From Anisus vortex (Eukaryota; Mollusca; Gastropoda; Planorbidae), in the NCBI GenBank assembly GCA_949126835.1, contig OX421495.1, forward strand, positions 17,174,079 to 17,238,078: a DNA stretch of 64,000 nucleotides, written 5' to 3'. Shown piece after piece: positions 31,097 to 43,159 of this stretch. Under the pieces are notes generated by a model. It did not search any database, had not been told where the DNA came from, and saw only the letters and a program-made list of their open reading frames with translations. The translations under genes were made by a program, and so were the position numbers. Every line of letters starts with the position of its first letter. Position 1 is the stretch's first letter.

Positions 31097-32419
31097 CCTT
31101 AAAGGGAAGCCTCTCCAACACACAAACACACACTATTCCCCGTAACTTTCAAGCGCCCCTCCCCCCACACACCCTCACAGAGAATGAATACAATGATAGC
31201 ATAATTATCCACTGTTATCCATGAAAATGCTGAAGCATTTAATAACCCGCAGAAACCAAGTTCGTTATAGACCGAACCAAAATGTCAACATGTGTTTTTT
31301 ATCATTTCTGTGACATTAGCAAGAACATATAATAATAATAATACAAGGAGTCCAGACTGACCTTCCAATGTCAATATATAATTCATAAGCTTTGCGGGCG
31401 GAGATGCAGAAAAGAAAACAACAACAATAATAACATAATCACGATATGAATCACATTACAGCTTGTTAAAATCTTTCTAATTGTATAGAGGGGGACAGGT
31501 CCTCAAACTACGAACCGCGGGTCAGATTCGACCCTCACTCTCGGTTGTTAGCCCTTATCCCAGCTTACTCCACAGTTATATGAAGATATGTTCAGTTAAA
31601 TTCATGCATGCATGTTGTCAACGTAAAGTCCTCCAATTCACCACCAAAAGAAAACGAATTGAAGGACATTAAAATTACCCTCCACCTCCCCACCAACCTA
31701 GATGTATGAAACGTGAGAAGCCTTGGCCTTGGTAAGAAGCGTGACTGGTCCATTTGTTCCTTGTGTGGTTGAAACTCAACACTTGACAAGCACAAATACG
31801 CAAACAAACAAACATTTTGAAATTTGATAAATGCATTTGTACTAAAAGCTCTCTTGTTTTGTGTTGTTTACTTCTTGTTTTCTGGGGGGGGGGGGGGCAC
31901 CACTTTCACTCGTTCAACTTAGAACATTTAAACAACAAAAACAACAAACAAACAAAAAATACAGAAATTTATTCTATTCTGCCGATTTCCCTTAATCATT
32001 GATAAGTGGCCATCCAGATATTACCTACGCAAAAAGTCAATATTTGTAACTCCTCCGTCCCCCATTTCCCGTTGTACCCTTGTACACTTTTTGGATTTTG
32101 GACGACCCCTCACACCATGCGTACTTACAAATGAGCTGCTCTTCATCCCATCCCGTTTAAAATTTAAATTTTAGCTAAAAGCTACAAAGCATTTACTATT
32201 ATCAGTTTTTAATAAAGTGATTGGTCACTTTGAAATGTATTAAAATTAAAGAAATAGGCCTACTATAGAAAATTCTCATTTTATTGTATAGAACACTGCA
32301 TTCAAATAATTGATAAAATAGAACAATATAACCGAAATAAAAAAAATAACTAAAACAATTTCAAGAAATAGAAAATCAAACACACCAGAAAAATGTTTTA
32401 AATACGCCGTACTATTTTA
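31097..32419. other. Spacer without recognised gene
   Basis: AT-rich with a G12-14 run near 31884. Small frames only. Apart from the end-like motif at 31490, nothing is recognised. Confidence 0.35.
31490..31545. mobile_element. Possible hAT-type left end (CCTCAAACTACG type)
   Basis: ACAGGTCCTCAAACTACGAA followed by CCGCGGGTCAGATTCGACCC resembles a common hAT terminal sequence (CAGGGGTCCTCAAACTACGG). No matching right end was found. Confidence 0.3.
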
Positions 32420-32770
32420 GTATTAATAATAATAATAATATTTGTATAGCGCTGCCAACAAACATAATGTAAGCTCAGAGCGCGTTTAACATACAACTAA
32501 GAATACGGATATTACCCTAGGCCAGGTGACAGCTAAATTGATGATTAAAAAAAAAAGACAAAACAAATAAATGTAGTATTATGTAGACCCAACCCATAAA
32601 TAAGACAGTAAGTTTCTAAAGAATGTTAAATGTTATCTAAGGTAAATATTGAAATAATGAGTTTTTAAGTTCTGTTTGAAAGTAACAGTAGAGCTTGTTC
32701 GCCTCAGTTGAATGGGAAGTTGATTCCACACCTTCGGACCGGATTGTCGATACGTTTGTTAAGACTTAAG
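32420..32770. repeat. Dispersed 'TATAGCGCT' repeat with conserved downstream body
   Basis: (AAT)n, then ATTTGTATAGCGCTGCCAAC, then GTAAGCTCAGAGCGCGTTTA, then a body ending GAAGTTGATTCCACACCTTC. Part is shared with 21602 and 43350. The structure, a microsatellite end plus a conserved body, suggests a SINE-like or LINE 3' repeat, but I cannot assign a family. Confidence 0.5.
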
Positions 32771-32799
32771 GTTTGCATTTTAAAAAATCCCCCCGTCCT

Positions 32800-33215
32800 T
32801 CATCATCAACCACAGATCTCACAGAGTCCCCTGTCCTGAGCCATTCTTTTTCGTTCGTTCCAGTTATATCCCATCTCTGCGGTGTCTGCCTCAAGGTCGA
32901 GTCGCCAGGTATGCCTTCGGCGGCATCTTTTCCGCTTGCCTTGGGGTTTTCTATTCAGTGCTTGCCTGGTGACATTGGCTGGCGGTTTGCGTAATGTGTG
33001 ACCCATCTCCTCTTTCTGTTGACTTCAATAGGAAGTTGTCAGGCTCTTTGCTCATGGTCGGTTTTGCTTATGGTGTCGGTCAGGCCAGCAGATCTGGAGC
33101 ATCCTTCTGTTGCAGCTGTTTAAGAAGGTTTGCACTTTGCAGGTGGTGGTTTTAGACATCCTCCAAGTTTCTGCTCCATACAACAAGACTGAACTCCCGC
33201 CTAAATGAGTACGTA
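32800..33215 (-). mobile_element. RTE-type LINE C-terminus, second group
   Basis: The minus-strand frame reads GHTLRKPPANVTRQALN, then GKRKRCRRRHTWRLDLEAD, then MGYNWNERKRMAQDRG at about 32810-33000. This is the classic C-terminal end of RTE-like LINEs. Upstream (to 33215) FTYLG- and LLYGAETWRMSKTT-like codons are frameshifted. It is a truncated pseudogene. Confidence 0.8.
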
Positions 33216-33784
33216 AGATATGAATGGCCCCTAAGCAAATGCACTCAGTTTGGAAGCGTCTTCAGAACATTTTATGCATACAAAACGTGTGCGAATAGAC
33301 CCAGACCCGTTTGGGAAAGTAAGCTACACATACGATGTATGTTAAACAATGTATCTATTAACACGTGCTTGTTGACTAGAGTAAACATTATTCAAATCTA
33401 ACACTAGTGTGTTTATCTGTATGGTCAAATGCTGAGTTGTGCCTCCTTCCACCCCCTCCCTCTCCCGAAACAATCAAACACACACATTAAATTGAATGCG
33501 TTTAGTAAATAAAAGAATAGGTACACTGAATCACTAGATCTAACTACATTTTCTTTTTATGGAACCAAATGCTTTAGTTAGGATCATTGAATAAACTTGA
33601 CGTAATGTATTACTGCAATATTAGACCTACACATGCTAAAAGTAAAGAACTTTATGTGTATATTTATAGCATGTTGGATTGGTCGGATTTAGTCTGAATA
33701 TTATATATTTACTTACTGTATTTATAATGCATTGAGTCAGAGAGTTATCACTTGTATTAAATTAGAAATACAATAACACAAATA

Positions 33785-34065
33785 CAATCTGTTACAGTGT
33801 TCAGATAAACATAAGGATACGAACACTTTTCTTATCCCATATACGATAACAAATGCATATACAAGTATAAGTACTCTTTCTTCCCGAGTGGCATGCGGCC
33901 ATAAAATGGGTTACCTAAAACTGACCAGGAAAACAAATCTAACCTAGCATCATTTAAAACACTAATAAAAACGCAAGAATAAATTCAGACCAAGGATGAG
34001 CGTAGGACGCAATAACCTTCTTTATAAAAGGAGCGTCTGTAATATATAAGATAAGATAAGGGCTT
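33785..34065 (+). mobile_element. LINE 3' end (tail family A)
   Basis: GTTCAGATAAACATAAGGAT, then CTTCCCGAGTGGCATGCGGC, then GATGAGCGTAGGACGCAATA, then AGGAGCGTCTGTAATATATA and the TAAGATAAGATAAG tail. Orientation and content are the same as 8225 and 53690. Confidence 0.75.
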
Positions 34066-34502
34066 AAAGAGTACTTGTGTAGATAAAGTTATTTTCGGGT
34101 AGTATCTAAAAATCTCAAGAAAGCATTTCCAACCCAAGTGCTAAGATGTTCGGGAATTTCCCGTCTAGCACCTACAGCACTAAAATCTATACAAGGTGCA
34201 TTCATTTGTTATTGTTGTTAAAATTGTGAAGTTAGTTGTGAATCCCGTTTACAAAAGTTATTATGTTTTATCTGCCGGTGTATTGTGTACATTCTTTATT
34301 CTTCATTCATCTTAAATAAACCAGCAGGGGCTTCCATTTGTCATGTCTGTGCAGAGTCTGGATGCTTGTTGTCTGTTCAATGTGTCAGTATCAAGATGGC
34401 TTCTCGGTTCACAGGGTGCATCAGTATAGACAGATGTAGTGAAGCAGCGTTGCGTGGTGCGCTCGTAGGTGGCGCAGACGTGTAGGCGCTTTGTGACATG
34501 AT

Positions 34503-34750
34503 AGGTAAAGTACCCTTCGGGTCAAACTGATCATAGGGCCGGTGAAGCAGCGTTCACCAGTTTCTGTGGCCACGGCATACTATGTGATTGTGGGGCCAGA
34601 ACAATGCACAGCCGCCTTTAGCCTACTTTACCCTAACTAAGGTCAGGGACACCCTCCAGACCCAGGAAAAAAACATTATCTTCACCTGGTTTGGAACCCG
34701 GGACCTTTGGTACGCCAGTCGAACGCGCTGCCGCTCGGCCACCGTGTGAT
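34503..34750 (-). mobile_element. tRNA-derived SINE, near full length
   Basis: On the minus strand it starts with box A-like GGTGGCCGAGCGGCAGCGCG, then TTCGACTGGCGTACC, then box B-like GGGTTCCAAACC. The body follows with GGGTGTCCCTGACCTTAG, GCATTGTTCTGGCC and CGCTGCTTCACCGGCCC. It ends GGGTACTTTACC. It is the best example of the family in the window for the Pol III promoter. Confidence 0.85.
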
Positions 34751-34811
34751 ATAATACAGGGTTTGAACTCTGGACGTACACGGCCAGCTTGGAGCCTCTA
34801 TTGTTGTTATT

Positions 34812-34864
34812 ATATATATATATAGCGAGAGAGAGAGAGAGAGAGAGAGAGAGTGAGAGAGAGA
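34812..34864. repeat. (TA)n-(GA)n microsatellite
   Basis: A short TA tract is followed by GAGAGA repeats. Confidence 0.9.
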
Positions 34865-35439
34865 TGAATAGCTACATTGATATACCAGTATTTTGCATAC
34901 TAACATCATATAGATCTACACTGTACACTGCTAAGGCTAAAAACTGATATTTAACAAAATGAATTTTTTATTGTCTCTCTCCCTCTCTCTCTCTCCGTTT
35001 CTCTCTCCCACACTTTCTCTAAATATCTTGTTTATTTGAAGACATTAACATTCAGAATAATTTATTGTAATCTCTCTCCTCCCGTTATACAAAAGTTAAT
35101 GTGAAATTCATTAATAAATGTCCTCGTTTCAAGAATATTAAATTCCGCCCCCCCCCCCTTGCCCGCACGCACCCTCCTCTTCTCCCGCCTCACACTTTTT
35201 TTTTCTCATCCATTCAAAGTTAACTAGCGAAAACAAAACAGACCTGCTCAAAAATGATAAAATTATTAATTACCTCCCTTGTCTTGGCATCTTGGCAGCC
35301 TCAGCATCCCAGCGGTATCAAAGAAAAAGAAAAAGAAAGAAATGGAATACAAATGCTGTCCATTCAGTTCCAAGTCCAGAATGTCCCTGTGAGCCATGGA
35401 ATCCGGTTTAGACCAGTCCCATTTAGCTTCAGTTCATTC
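34865..35439. other. AT-rich spacer, no recognised gene
   Basis: Contains a CT-rich stretch near 34973-35010 and a C9 run near 35150. No element was recognised. Confidence 0.35.
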
Positions 35440-35690
35440 TGAAGTAGCCTCGTTCTGAGTCCAACTCAACAACCATTGATGCCAGCAGACCTCCACAGCA
35501 GCAGACGAGACCGACCGGTTCCAAGGTTGTTCAGGCAAGGTCGGACCACGCCCTTTGGGGCTTTGCGTCATAACTGCTGAGAAGATTAGTATCGATCGGC
35601 GGCTGCGTGGGCGGCAGCTTTATTTAGGTTACAGCCGCGGCGCGTGCGCGTTTGACTTAGTTCCTTTAGTGAATGAATCTTGCAGACGAC
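35440..35690. promoter_or_regulatory. CpG-rich patch, possible promoter
   Basis: A sharp local rise in GC and CpG (GATCGGCGGCTGCGTGGGCG, then CAGCCGCGGCGCGTGCGCG) within an AT-rich neighbourhood, not explained by any repeat family seen here. On the minus strand CCTAAATAAAGC (35618-35629) could be a TATA box, with GGGCGTGGTC downstream. Direction and gene are unknown. Confidence 0.3.
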
Positions 35691-36520
35691 AGGGAAATGG
35701 CTAAACTTCCATTTGTTGTCCATCCTGTTCTGTCTGGAATATTGGTCCTAAATTGATCCAACGTGTCACAAACTTTACCCATTTAGTAGTAAACATTTGA
35801 CAAATAAATAAAATGATGCGTTTTGTTTCGTTTATGCATCAGTGGAAAATTGAATGTAAGTTTTTATAATGTATTCATTTGATTCATTTATCAGCCTTAT
35901 TTTTTATATTGTGCTACTCAGCCTACTGACGCACAAAAGGATACGAATGTATGCCTACTAACCAAATCCTTTATACTGATCGTAGTAGACTCTATTGAAT
36001 GGAATCATCTCCATTCGGGCTATTCAGGCCAGGGTAAATAATACTATACCGTACTCTCTACAATGAAACTTTAGGTCTAGTATAGGTAATACTATTACTA
36101 ATTCTATAAATAAAGGATCATTTTCATTTATTCAACTTTGTTCATTTCATCTTTATACTGGAAAGCTGCAAGCATTAAGAATAATAAGACATACCGGTTG
36201 ACTATAGCGTTTAAACTGCAGATCTATAACATGATGAAAAAGAAAATTCAGAAAAGCTGAATTTAAAGACCAGTTTAATTTAAAGTGTAGATCTAGTTGA
36301 ATTTTGAGACAAGTTGAATATAAAGTACAAGTCGAAATTTGAGAAAATTTAAAGAAGAAAAATAGTAAAACATTTTAGAAGAGTTAAATCTGAAATAATA
36401 TTTTTTGAATTTTTAGAAAAGTTTATTGTTAAGTAGACTTAGTAGACTATAAATTTTGTAGAAAAGCTTAATATGGAAAGTAGGTGAATAAGAATAAAAG
36501 TTGAGACCAACACGGCAGTC
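35691..36520. other. AT-rich spacer, no recognised gene
   Basis: Repeated AAAAGTTGAATTTAAAG-like words near 36240-36490 suggest a very degraded tandem repeat. Nothing coding was seen. Confidence 0.35.
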
Positions 36521-36524
36521 ATCA

Positions 36525-36795
36525 AGTCAACACAGGCGTCAGCAAGTTAACTTAGGAGTCAGTAAGTTAACGTAGGAGTCAGCAAGTCTACACAGGAGTC
36601 AGTAGGTCTACACAGGAGTCAGCAGGTCTACACAGGAGTCAGCAGGTCTACACAGGAGTCAGCAGGTCTACACAGGAGTCAGCAGGTCTACACAGGAATC
36701 AGCAAGTCTACACAGGAGTCAGCAAGTCTACACAGGAGTCAGCAAGTAAACACGGTAGTCAGCAAGTCGACACAGGCGTCAGCAGGTCCACACGG
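36525..36795. repeat. 20-bp minisatellite, about 13 copies
   Basis: Units of CAGGAGTCAGCAGGTCTACA with variants (AAGTCTACA, AAGTTAACT) at the ends. The centre is nearly uniform. Confidence 0.92.
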
Positions 36796-37266
36796 AGTGT
36801 GGCGTACGCGAGAGTGCTTTGGGAGACGGGTGTAAGGAAGGATGGGGTATAAAAAATAGAAGAAATGGCTAACGTGAAGTTCAACAGGGTGAAGGTGTGG
36901 GTGGGCCAACGATCACTCTGTTAAGTGCTCGACCAGGATATCGATTTTGGCCTGGTCTGTGCTGTGTTAGATGTTAAGAGTGCAACGTGGTGTGTTTAAA
37001 CCAGTGCCGGGTTTATGCAGTATGCAGCCTTTACATTTCATAGCAAATAACGGCTTATATTGAACTATGTCATAATACGAATTAAAATGTGCATGACAGA
37101 AATTTTAGGAAAGATAAACTTAATTATTTTTTAAATATGATACTTCTTTTCATTCGTTTTTTTTTGTCTCTAGTTTCCATTTTGTTTGTTTTTTAAATTA
37201 CAGGACATTATGCAACTAATGTAGATCAGAATTGGTGCAACTTTTGGAGTAGTACAATAATCTAAC

Positions 37267-38995
37267 CTTACACAGGTGGCGTAGCCAGGTTTTGACGCTA
37301 GGGGAAGCGAAATTTTAGTAAAAAGGCCCCACTTGTAGCAGTTTTTCCAGATTAATAGGATAACTAAGAATTCGTACGTATCAAGTGTTATAAGAAAACC
37401 CTGTTCCTCAGAATACACACACTGTATAATAGTGCAGTTTTTATTTAACCATTCACTATTCTTTTTCTAGCAGCTAATAGTGATGGGAATTTCTGCAAAA
37501 TTGATTGCATCTACTGCTCATTTTCGGGATGAACATCTAGTATCGTAAAGTATTTATAGAATCAACGCGAAAGCTCTATAGCAGGGCCCGGCAACCTAAG
37601 GCACGCGTGCCAGACTTGGCACGCAGAACGATTTTCAGTGGCACGCGAAAGACCTCCAAGAATATTGTTTAATGCAAGTGAAAACAACGTATGTCAGCAT
37701 AATTAGTGGGTGCATCATGGCGAACTATAGGGGAATCACACTGGACGTCGACTGTTTTAGTTCAGGAATGTTTGTATGCAAAGCTCCCATCATTGGACTA
37801 TCTATTATTAAGATAGTCAATTGTATAGTTTCTCAAGTCTCTGCTAGAAGAAATTGATACGGAGTATAGGTAAAGTATTGGATAGATTATTTTCTTGTCT
37901 GGAAGCAATTAAGTTGTATCTTAATGGGGGGAAAAAATCCGTTATTGAATGACGAGAAATAACTGTTCACGCCAATGTTTCTGTATGCATTGCTGACACG
38001 TTTCAGTGAGTTAAACGTCCATTTACAAGACTGGGTCCAAAAGCACTTGAAGTGTTGGGCAAGTGAAATGAATTTGCATTGAAACTGGGCATATCTTTCC
38101 CCGATATCTATTTCAAAACATTTAACTCTTTCCCTAATTTAAGGCAAATTAAAATAGAGGAGCATTTTCAGAAGTACACTAGTTCTATTAAAACTCGTTT
38201 GGTATCACTAGCAACAAATTTGGATAATTTTATTGAAGGGAGATAATTTTTCTTTACATTAATATTTCTAATATGTTTCTTTTTTGTTTCCTTTAAAAAA
38301 AATTAAAGGCTGACAAATTATAACTCTAAAATGATCAAATTACACAAGATAGTTGAACATTATATAAATATTATATGACTAAAGAATGTACATGTACACT
38401 TTTAAACATTAAAATAACTACCCAGTTTGTAGAATGATTACGTATCTCTTCCTCTAAATATTAATTTTACGAAATAAAAGAGTCATGATAATACAATAGA
38501 GTAAATCTCAGTTATTCTGAGATCAAATAATAAAAACTTTGTATCTATTACTAGAATAATTTCTTGACAATTGAATTGAATTCAAATGTTGATAACTATC
38601 AATGTGGAAGTTGAATGGATTTTTTTTTTAAAGTTGATAGTGTAATAAAAACGGGTTAATTTTTTATTAAATATAAAACGCTTTAATGATTTTCTCTATT
38701 ATGCTCCTTTTCTTTTGGTCTTGGCCTTGCTACGGCATAAAATAAATTGTCTTATAAAAATAATATAGTTGATCAGTTTAACTTTCACGCTGTTGGCACG
38801 CTGAATGATTTAAAATGATTGTAATAAATTAAATTGTTAAAATGTAATTTAAAGAAAAAAAAAAAGAAACAGCATAAACTGTGCTTCGTGGCTTGTTAAA
38901 ATTATTACTTTAAATTTTTTTTTCCGAAAAGGCCCTTTTTTTTTCGAAAATGGTCGTAGCTCCCCCTGCTCCCCCCCCCCTGGCTACGCTACTGA
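37267..38995. mobile_element. Composite hAT-type element, copy 1
   Basis: The outer ends are AGGTGGCGTAGCCAGG (left) and CCTGGCTACGCTACTG (right), an inverted pair of the CAGTGGCGTAGCCAGG type. Nested at 37585 is a second end of the GGCACGC family (CAGGGCCCGGCAACCTAAGG). Internal codons correspond to the hAT transposase fragment that is open in the second copy (see 57100). Much of it recurs in inverted orientation at 57100-59303. Confidence 0.7.
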
Positions 38996-39049
38996 CCTTA
39001 CACCGTAATTAATTAAAACTATAGGACTTGTTGTCTGAATCATAATTGT

Positions 39050-39180
39050 TGACAACGTAGAAGTCGAATTATTATTTTTTAATAAGTCAGATCCCATAAT
39101 TTTCAGTCTGTAAAAAATTACCTTAATTTGTAGTCTGTCAAATATAAAAATGTACGGTAGCCTTTAAATTAAAATATCAG
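39050..39180. repeat. Diverged satellite monomers left of the LINE insertion
   Basis: CATAATTTTCAGTCTGTAAA and TAGTCTGTCAAATATAAAAA resemble the units of the arrays at 39800-40880 (TCAAATATCATAATTTT). This suggests an AT-rich satellite that once extended across this position. Confidence 0.45.
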
Positions 39181-39214
39181 CCCGTGTAATACTAATTGTT
39201 CAATAGGCTAATGA

Positions 39215-39795
39215 AATATGGACGGCAACTAAGACGATCACGCACAGATTTAATGTTTTTCATCAAAAGTATTTAAGGAAGTTTCTGGGCAGAAGTTACT
39301 CCGATCGCATTGAAAACAAAGAAGTCCCCAAAGAAGTGTGACCTACCATCAATGGCGGACCTGATTAAAAGGAGAAAAGTACGGGGAATAGGTCATGTAC
39401 TTCGGATGCTCAGAAAGCGGACACCCAAAAGTTGCCCTTTAGTTAGAAACCGAAGAATTGGTAAAGGAGACCATACGCCCCATGATCACCTGGAGAGCAA
39501 CCTGCAAGAGAGACTTGCAGTCCACAGAGCCTTTACAAGGTTATTTAGCGCCCTGGGGCAAAAGTTTCAGCGCCGCCCAATTGCATACTGTAAATGCTTA
39601 TTTAGTGCTATATTTAGTGCTATATTTGTTATATTTAGACTACATTGGCCGCCCCCCTGGAAGTGTCGCCCCCGGGCATATGCCTCCTCTGACCCCCCTA
39701 TGTGAGGGCACTGGCAGTCCATCACTGTAGATTGGGATGATACCGGTTGCATCAGACAGAGAACTCTGGAAAATGTTGGCCGCAACTGAACTGAA
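39215..39795 (+). mobile_element. LINE C-terminal fragment with an internal GC-rich insertion
   Basis: The frame at 39340-39420 reads DLPSMADLIKRRKVRGIGHV, then LRMLRKRTPK, then ITWRATCKRDL near 39490-39520. This is a typical LINE C-terminal block (SMxDLIKRRRxRWIGHVLRM). About 160 bp near 39545-39710 starting TTTAGCGCCCTGGGGCAAAA and ending CCCCCGGGCATATGCC... looks like a separate insertion, after which LINE-like codons resume. Confidence 0.65.
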
Positions 39796-39799
39796 GGTT

Positions 39800-40385
39800 C
39801 GTTAAATATCATAATTTTCGTTTACTATCATACATGTTGGTCAAAAATCATAATTTTCGTTAACTATCATACATGTTGGTCAAATATCATATTTTTCGTT
39901 AACTATCATACATGTTGGTCAAATATCATATTTTTCGTTAACTATCATACATGTTGGTCAAATATCATATTTTTCGTTAACTATCATACATGTTGGTCAA
40001 AAATCATAATTTTCGTTAACTATCATACATGTTGGTCAAATATCATAATTTTCGTTCACTATCATACATGTTGGTCAAATATCATAATTTTCGTTAACTA
40101 TCATACATGTTGGTCAAATATCATAATTTTCGTTCACTATCATACTTTTGGTCAAATATCATAATTTTCGTTAACTATCATACATGTTGGTCTTACATAA
40201 TTTTCGTTAATTATCATACATGTTGGTCAAATATTATAATTTTCGTGAACATGTTGGTCAAATATAATATATTTCGTTCACTATCATACTTTTGGTCAAA
40301 TCTCATAATTTTCGTTATATCATACATGTTGGTCAAATATCATAATTTTCGGGAACTATCATACATGTTGGTCAAATATCAATTT
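39800..40385. repeat. 39-bp AT-rich satellite, about 14 copies
   Basis: Units contain TCAAATATCATAATTTTCGT and TAACTATCATACATGTTGG. The period is 39 bp, with deletions in the right third (for example at 40190 and 40240). Confidence 0.92.
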
Positions 40386-40880
40386 TTCATCCATTATCAA
40401 TATATAGAGTCTATAAAAAAAAAACTCCAAAGGTCAGCAAATATCAAATTTTATATAAACAATCAAATATTATACTTTATTGTTCATCAAATTTAATTTA
40501 TACAGTTCATTTATAGTCTGCCATATATAATTTAGTGTCTGCCAAATATCATAATTTATAGTCCACCAAATATTATAATGTATAGTTCATCAAATATCAT
40601 AATTTATAGTCCGTCAAATATCATAATTTCATAATCCGTCAAATATAATGTATAGTTCGTCAAATATCATAATTTTATAGTCCGTCAAATATAATGTATA
40701 GTTCGTCAAATATCATAATTTTATAGTCCGTCAAATATAATGTATAGTCCGTCAAATATCATAATTTTATAGTCCGTCAAATATAATGTATAGTCCGTCA
40801 AATATCATAATTTTATAGTCCGTCAAATATAATGTATAGTTCGTCAATATCATAATTTCTAGTCCGTCAAATATTAAGTA
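40386..40880. repeat. AT-rich satellite, about 46-bp dimeric units
   Basis: Alternating TAGTCCGTCAAATATAATGT and TAGTTCGTCAAATATCATAA half-units form a 46-bp higher-order repeat, best preserved at 40620-40860. The TCAAATATCATAATTT core is shared with the 39-bp array next to it. Confidence 0.85.
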
Positions 40881-41079
40881 ACTAAAAACAGAATCGACCA
40901 TCACTCCATAATAGTTACATCCTTCGGTCTCCCTTTCTAAAGGAAATCGATGTAGCCGAAGATTAAAGTTAACTTCAGACGAGAAGCGTTACAGTTTTGT
41001 TTTCCTTTCATACTAATTTTTTTATTTACAAAACTGGGTCATCGTCCTATTTTTAAGTTGCGTAGGCGTTGTCATCGAT

Positions 41080-41113
41080 TCGCGCATGCGCGAAAGCAAG
41101 GTGTCATGGCAAC
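41080..41113. promoter_or_regulatory. NRF1-type palindrome and RFX-like box
   Basis: TCGCGCATGCGCGA (41080-41093) is a perfect palindrome matching the NRF1/ewg/NRF-1 core GCGCATGCGC. Eight bases later GTGTCATGGCAAC (41101-41113) resembles an RFX X-box. An ATG at 41106 and another at 41131 (in GAATGGCGGGCGCG) open one short frame of up to 29 codons. Possible promoter, gene unknown. Confidence 0.35.
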
Positions 41114-41160
41114 GTCCCGATTAGGGCTTAACATGAATGGCGGGCGCGTCTTAAGCTTAA

Positions 41161-41538
41161 TTAAAAGAATGAAGATACAAGAAATAGAGATTTAAAAAAA
41201 TATCATTTTCTTCTTTGGTATGATTTCAGTTAAAATGTTCATATTTTCTGAAAAAATCAATAGGCAATGTTAAAGCACAACATAAAATCACATTATGTTC
41301 AGGAATGTATATTTGTGAAAGAAAAATATTGTCAGATATTGGCATGATATTGCATTCTAACTTAATAGTCTAGACTAGAGTGACTCTAAGAGTCCGAGTT
41401 GTTCATATTGTATCCGTCCATGAACAGTTTCTTTTGATAATACATCACTTACAATATTTTACACAGACTGTAGGCCTACATATTATTTTGTTTGGCCATT
41501 TTGAAATAATCCTTTTTTTTTTATAAACGAAAAGTAGG
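41161..41538. other. AT-rich spacer, no recognised gene
   Basis: Nothing recognisable on either strand between the possible promoter at 41.1 kb and the hAT element at 41547. Confidence 0.35.
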
Positions 41539-41546
41539 GCTTGTGT

Positions 41547-41911
41547 CAGGGGTCGGGAACCTATGGCTCGCGAGCCAGATGTGGCTCTATTGATGGCTGC
41601 ATCTGGCTCGCAGACAAATGTTCGATTATAAAAAAAAAATTGTTAGACTTCTTTGATCTACATATTAATTGCATATCAATATTTCATTCTACAAATGAGC
41701 TAAAGTCCACTGCAGCTCAGAATCAGAAGTGGTAAAGGAGATAAACTCCGCTGACCTAAAACACAGACAAATAGCTCCCTACATTCATTATAATTAAAGG
41801 GAAATTTACATAAATTTTTAGTTTTAAACATAATGTATGGCTCTCACAGAATTACTTTTCAAAATATGTGGTGTCCATGGCTCTCTCAGACAAAATGGTT
41901 CCCGACCCCTG
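41547..41911. mobile_element. hAT-type MITE (GGCTCGCGAGCC family), copy 2
   Basis: Begins CAGGGGTCGGGAACCTATGG and ends TGGTTCCCGACCCCTG, a good inverted pair. The flanks GCTTGTGT (41539-41546) and GCCTTTGT (41912-41919) fit an 8-bp target duplication with two changes. It is shorter than copy 1 by an internal deletion. Confidence 0.88.
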
Positions 41912-41919
41912 GCCTTTGT

Positions 41920-43155
41920 TATGCCTGGAATTATTATTTGTTTCAAATTTAAAGTTGTAAATGTAAAATTGTCTATTTGGGTTTTATAAGTTTTATTGTA
42001 GTTTTAAGTTTTAGATTTTATTTTTAAAACAGAGGTAAAAGAAGAGATTTTTTCCTTTTTTTTTTTTTTGCACGGCTACACTTGGGCAGTAGATTTTAAG
42101 ATACTCATGTTGGTAGGATACTCCTGAATCTAGTAGGCTCTAGTAAGGTAAATGACATCATTTATGGTCATGTTGTTTGTAGTAGCAAAGCTAGATACTC
42201 AAGTTTTATACCTAAAGGGTACATACTTTTAAGCTTACAATAGTTATGTGGCTACAACAAGTTAAGTTGTGACTACATATCGTAAGATTGTAACTATTAG
42301 ATGTCCAGTGATTGGACACTCAGAAGTTGCTACGACTCTCACACACACTCATATATATATATATATATATATATAGAAGGTTATATATATATACGTTTTC
42401 TTTTGTGAACATGTTTTCTTTTGTGTTTACTTATTCAAATTTACCAGCCGACTAATAGAAAAATATGTCTGCATTTTCCATTTTAAAAATAAACAAGAAA
42501 AAGCTACACATTATTATAAATGAGAAATGTCTTCAAATAGAGAAGTAAAAGATTGGTCAGGTTTACGCTGTCATGTTCTATTATGTCCGTCATAAAACCA
42601 TCTCAATTTGCTGTACCGGTAGTGGAGAAGAGTTAGGACTAACAGTTTTAATCTGGGCCAGCTATAGTACTACTCTAACACTACTTTAATTATAAGCCAC
42701 ACTTGGGACAAGATAGATAACCCTGGGATACAAACATCAAGATGTATTAATTTATCAACACAGCTTTGCAATGCATTTTACATTAATAATATACATACAC
42801 ACACATTTATATTTATAGTGTCCCTCGTATAAATTTGTCTCACAATTTTGTGGTGAAGGTTCTTTAAAAAGACATCACGTTTGGTGGCGAAAATAATTTG
42901 TCACTAGTTAATAATAAACTGAGAAACACAATGCTAAAAATATATAATTATTACTTGTTTATTTCTATTTGTCACATTTTTGTGGTGACATTACAGAGAG
43001 GTAAGAGAGATAGATGAAGAGAGAAAGAGATTTTCAGAGACATGGTTACATAAGGACATTGTGTGCACCGGTATACGTGTTTGTGTGTGAGGGAAAAAGG
43101 GGGGGGGGGCGACAGTGAAGAATATTAAATTACAAAAGGATAAAAAAATTCCAAA
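41920..43155. other. AT-rich spacer, no recognised gene
   Basis: Contains a T12-13 run near 42055, a (TA)n tract at 42350-42375 and G10 near 43100. No element was recognised. Confidence 0.35.
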
Positions 43156-43159
43156 ATTA

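Noticed and set aside
34503..34750. tRNA gene (GGCCGAGCGG...GGTTC)
   Set aside because: The tRNA-like head is shared with about nine dispersed copies carrying a common body, so it is a SINE head.
40107..40496. 129-residue plus frame (MLVKYHNF repeats)
   Set aside because: A shadow of the 39-bp AT-rich satellite.
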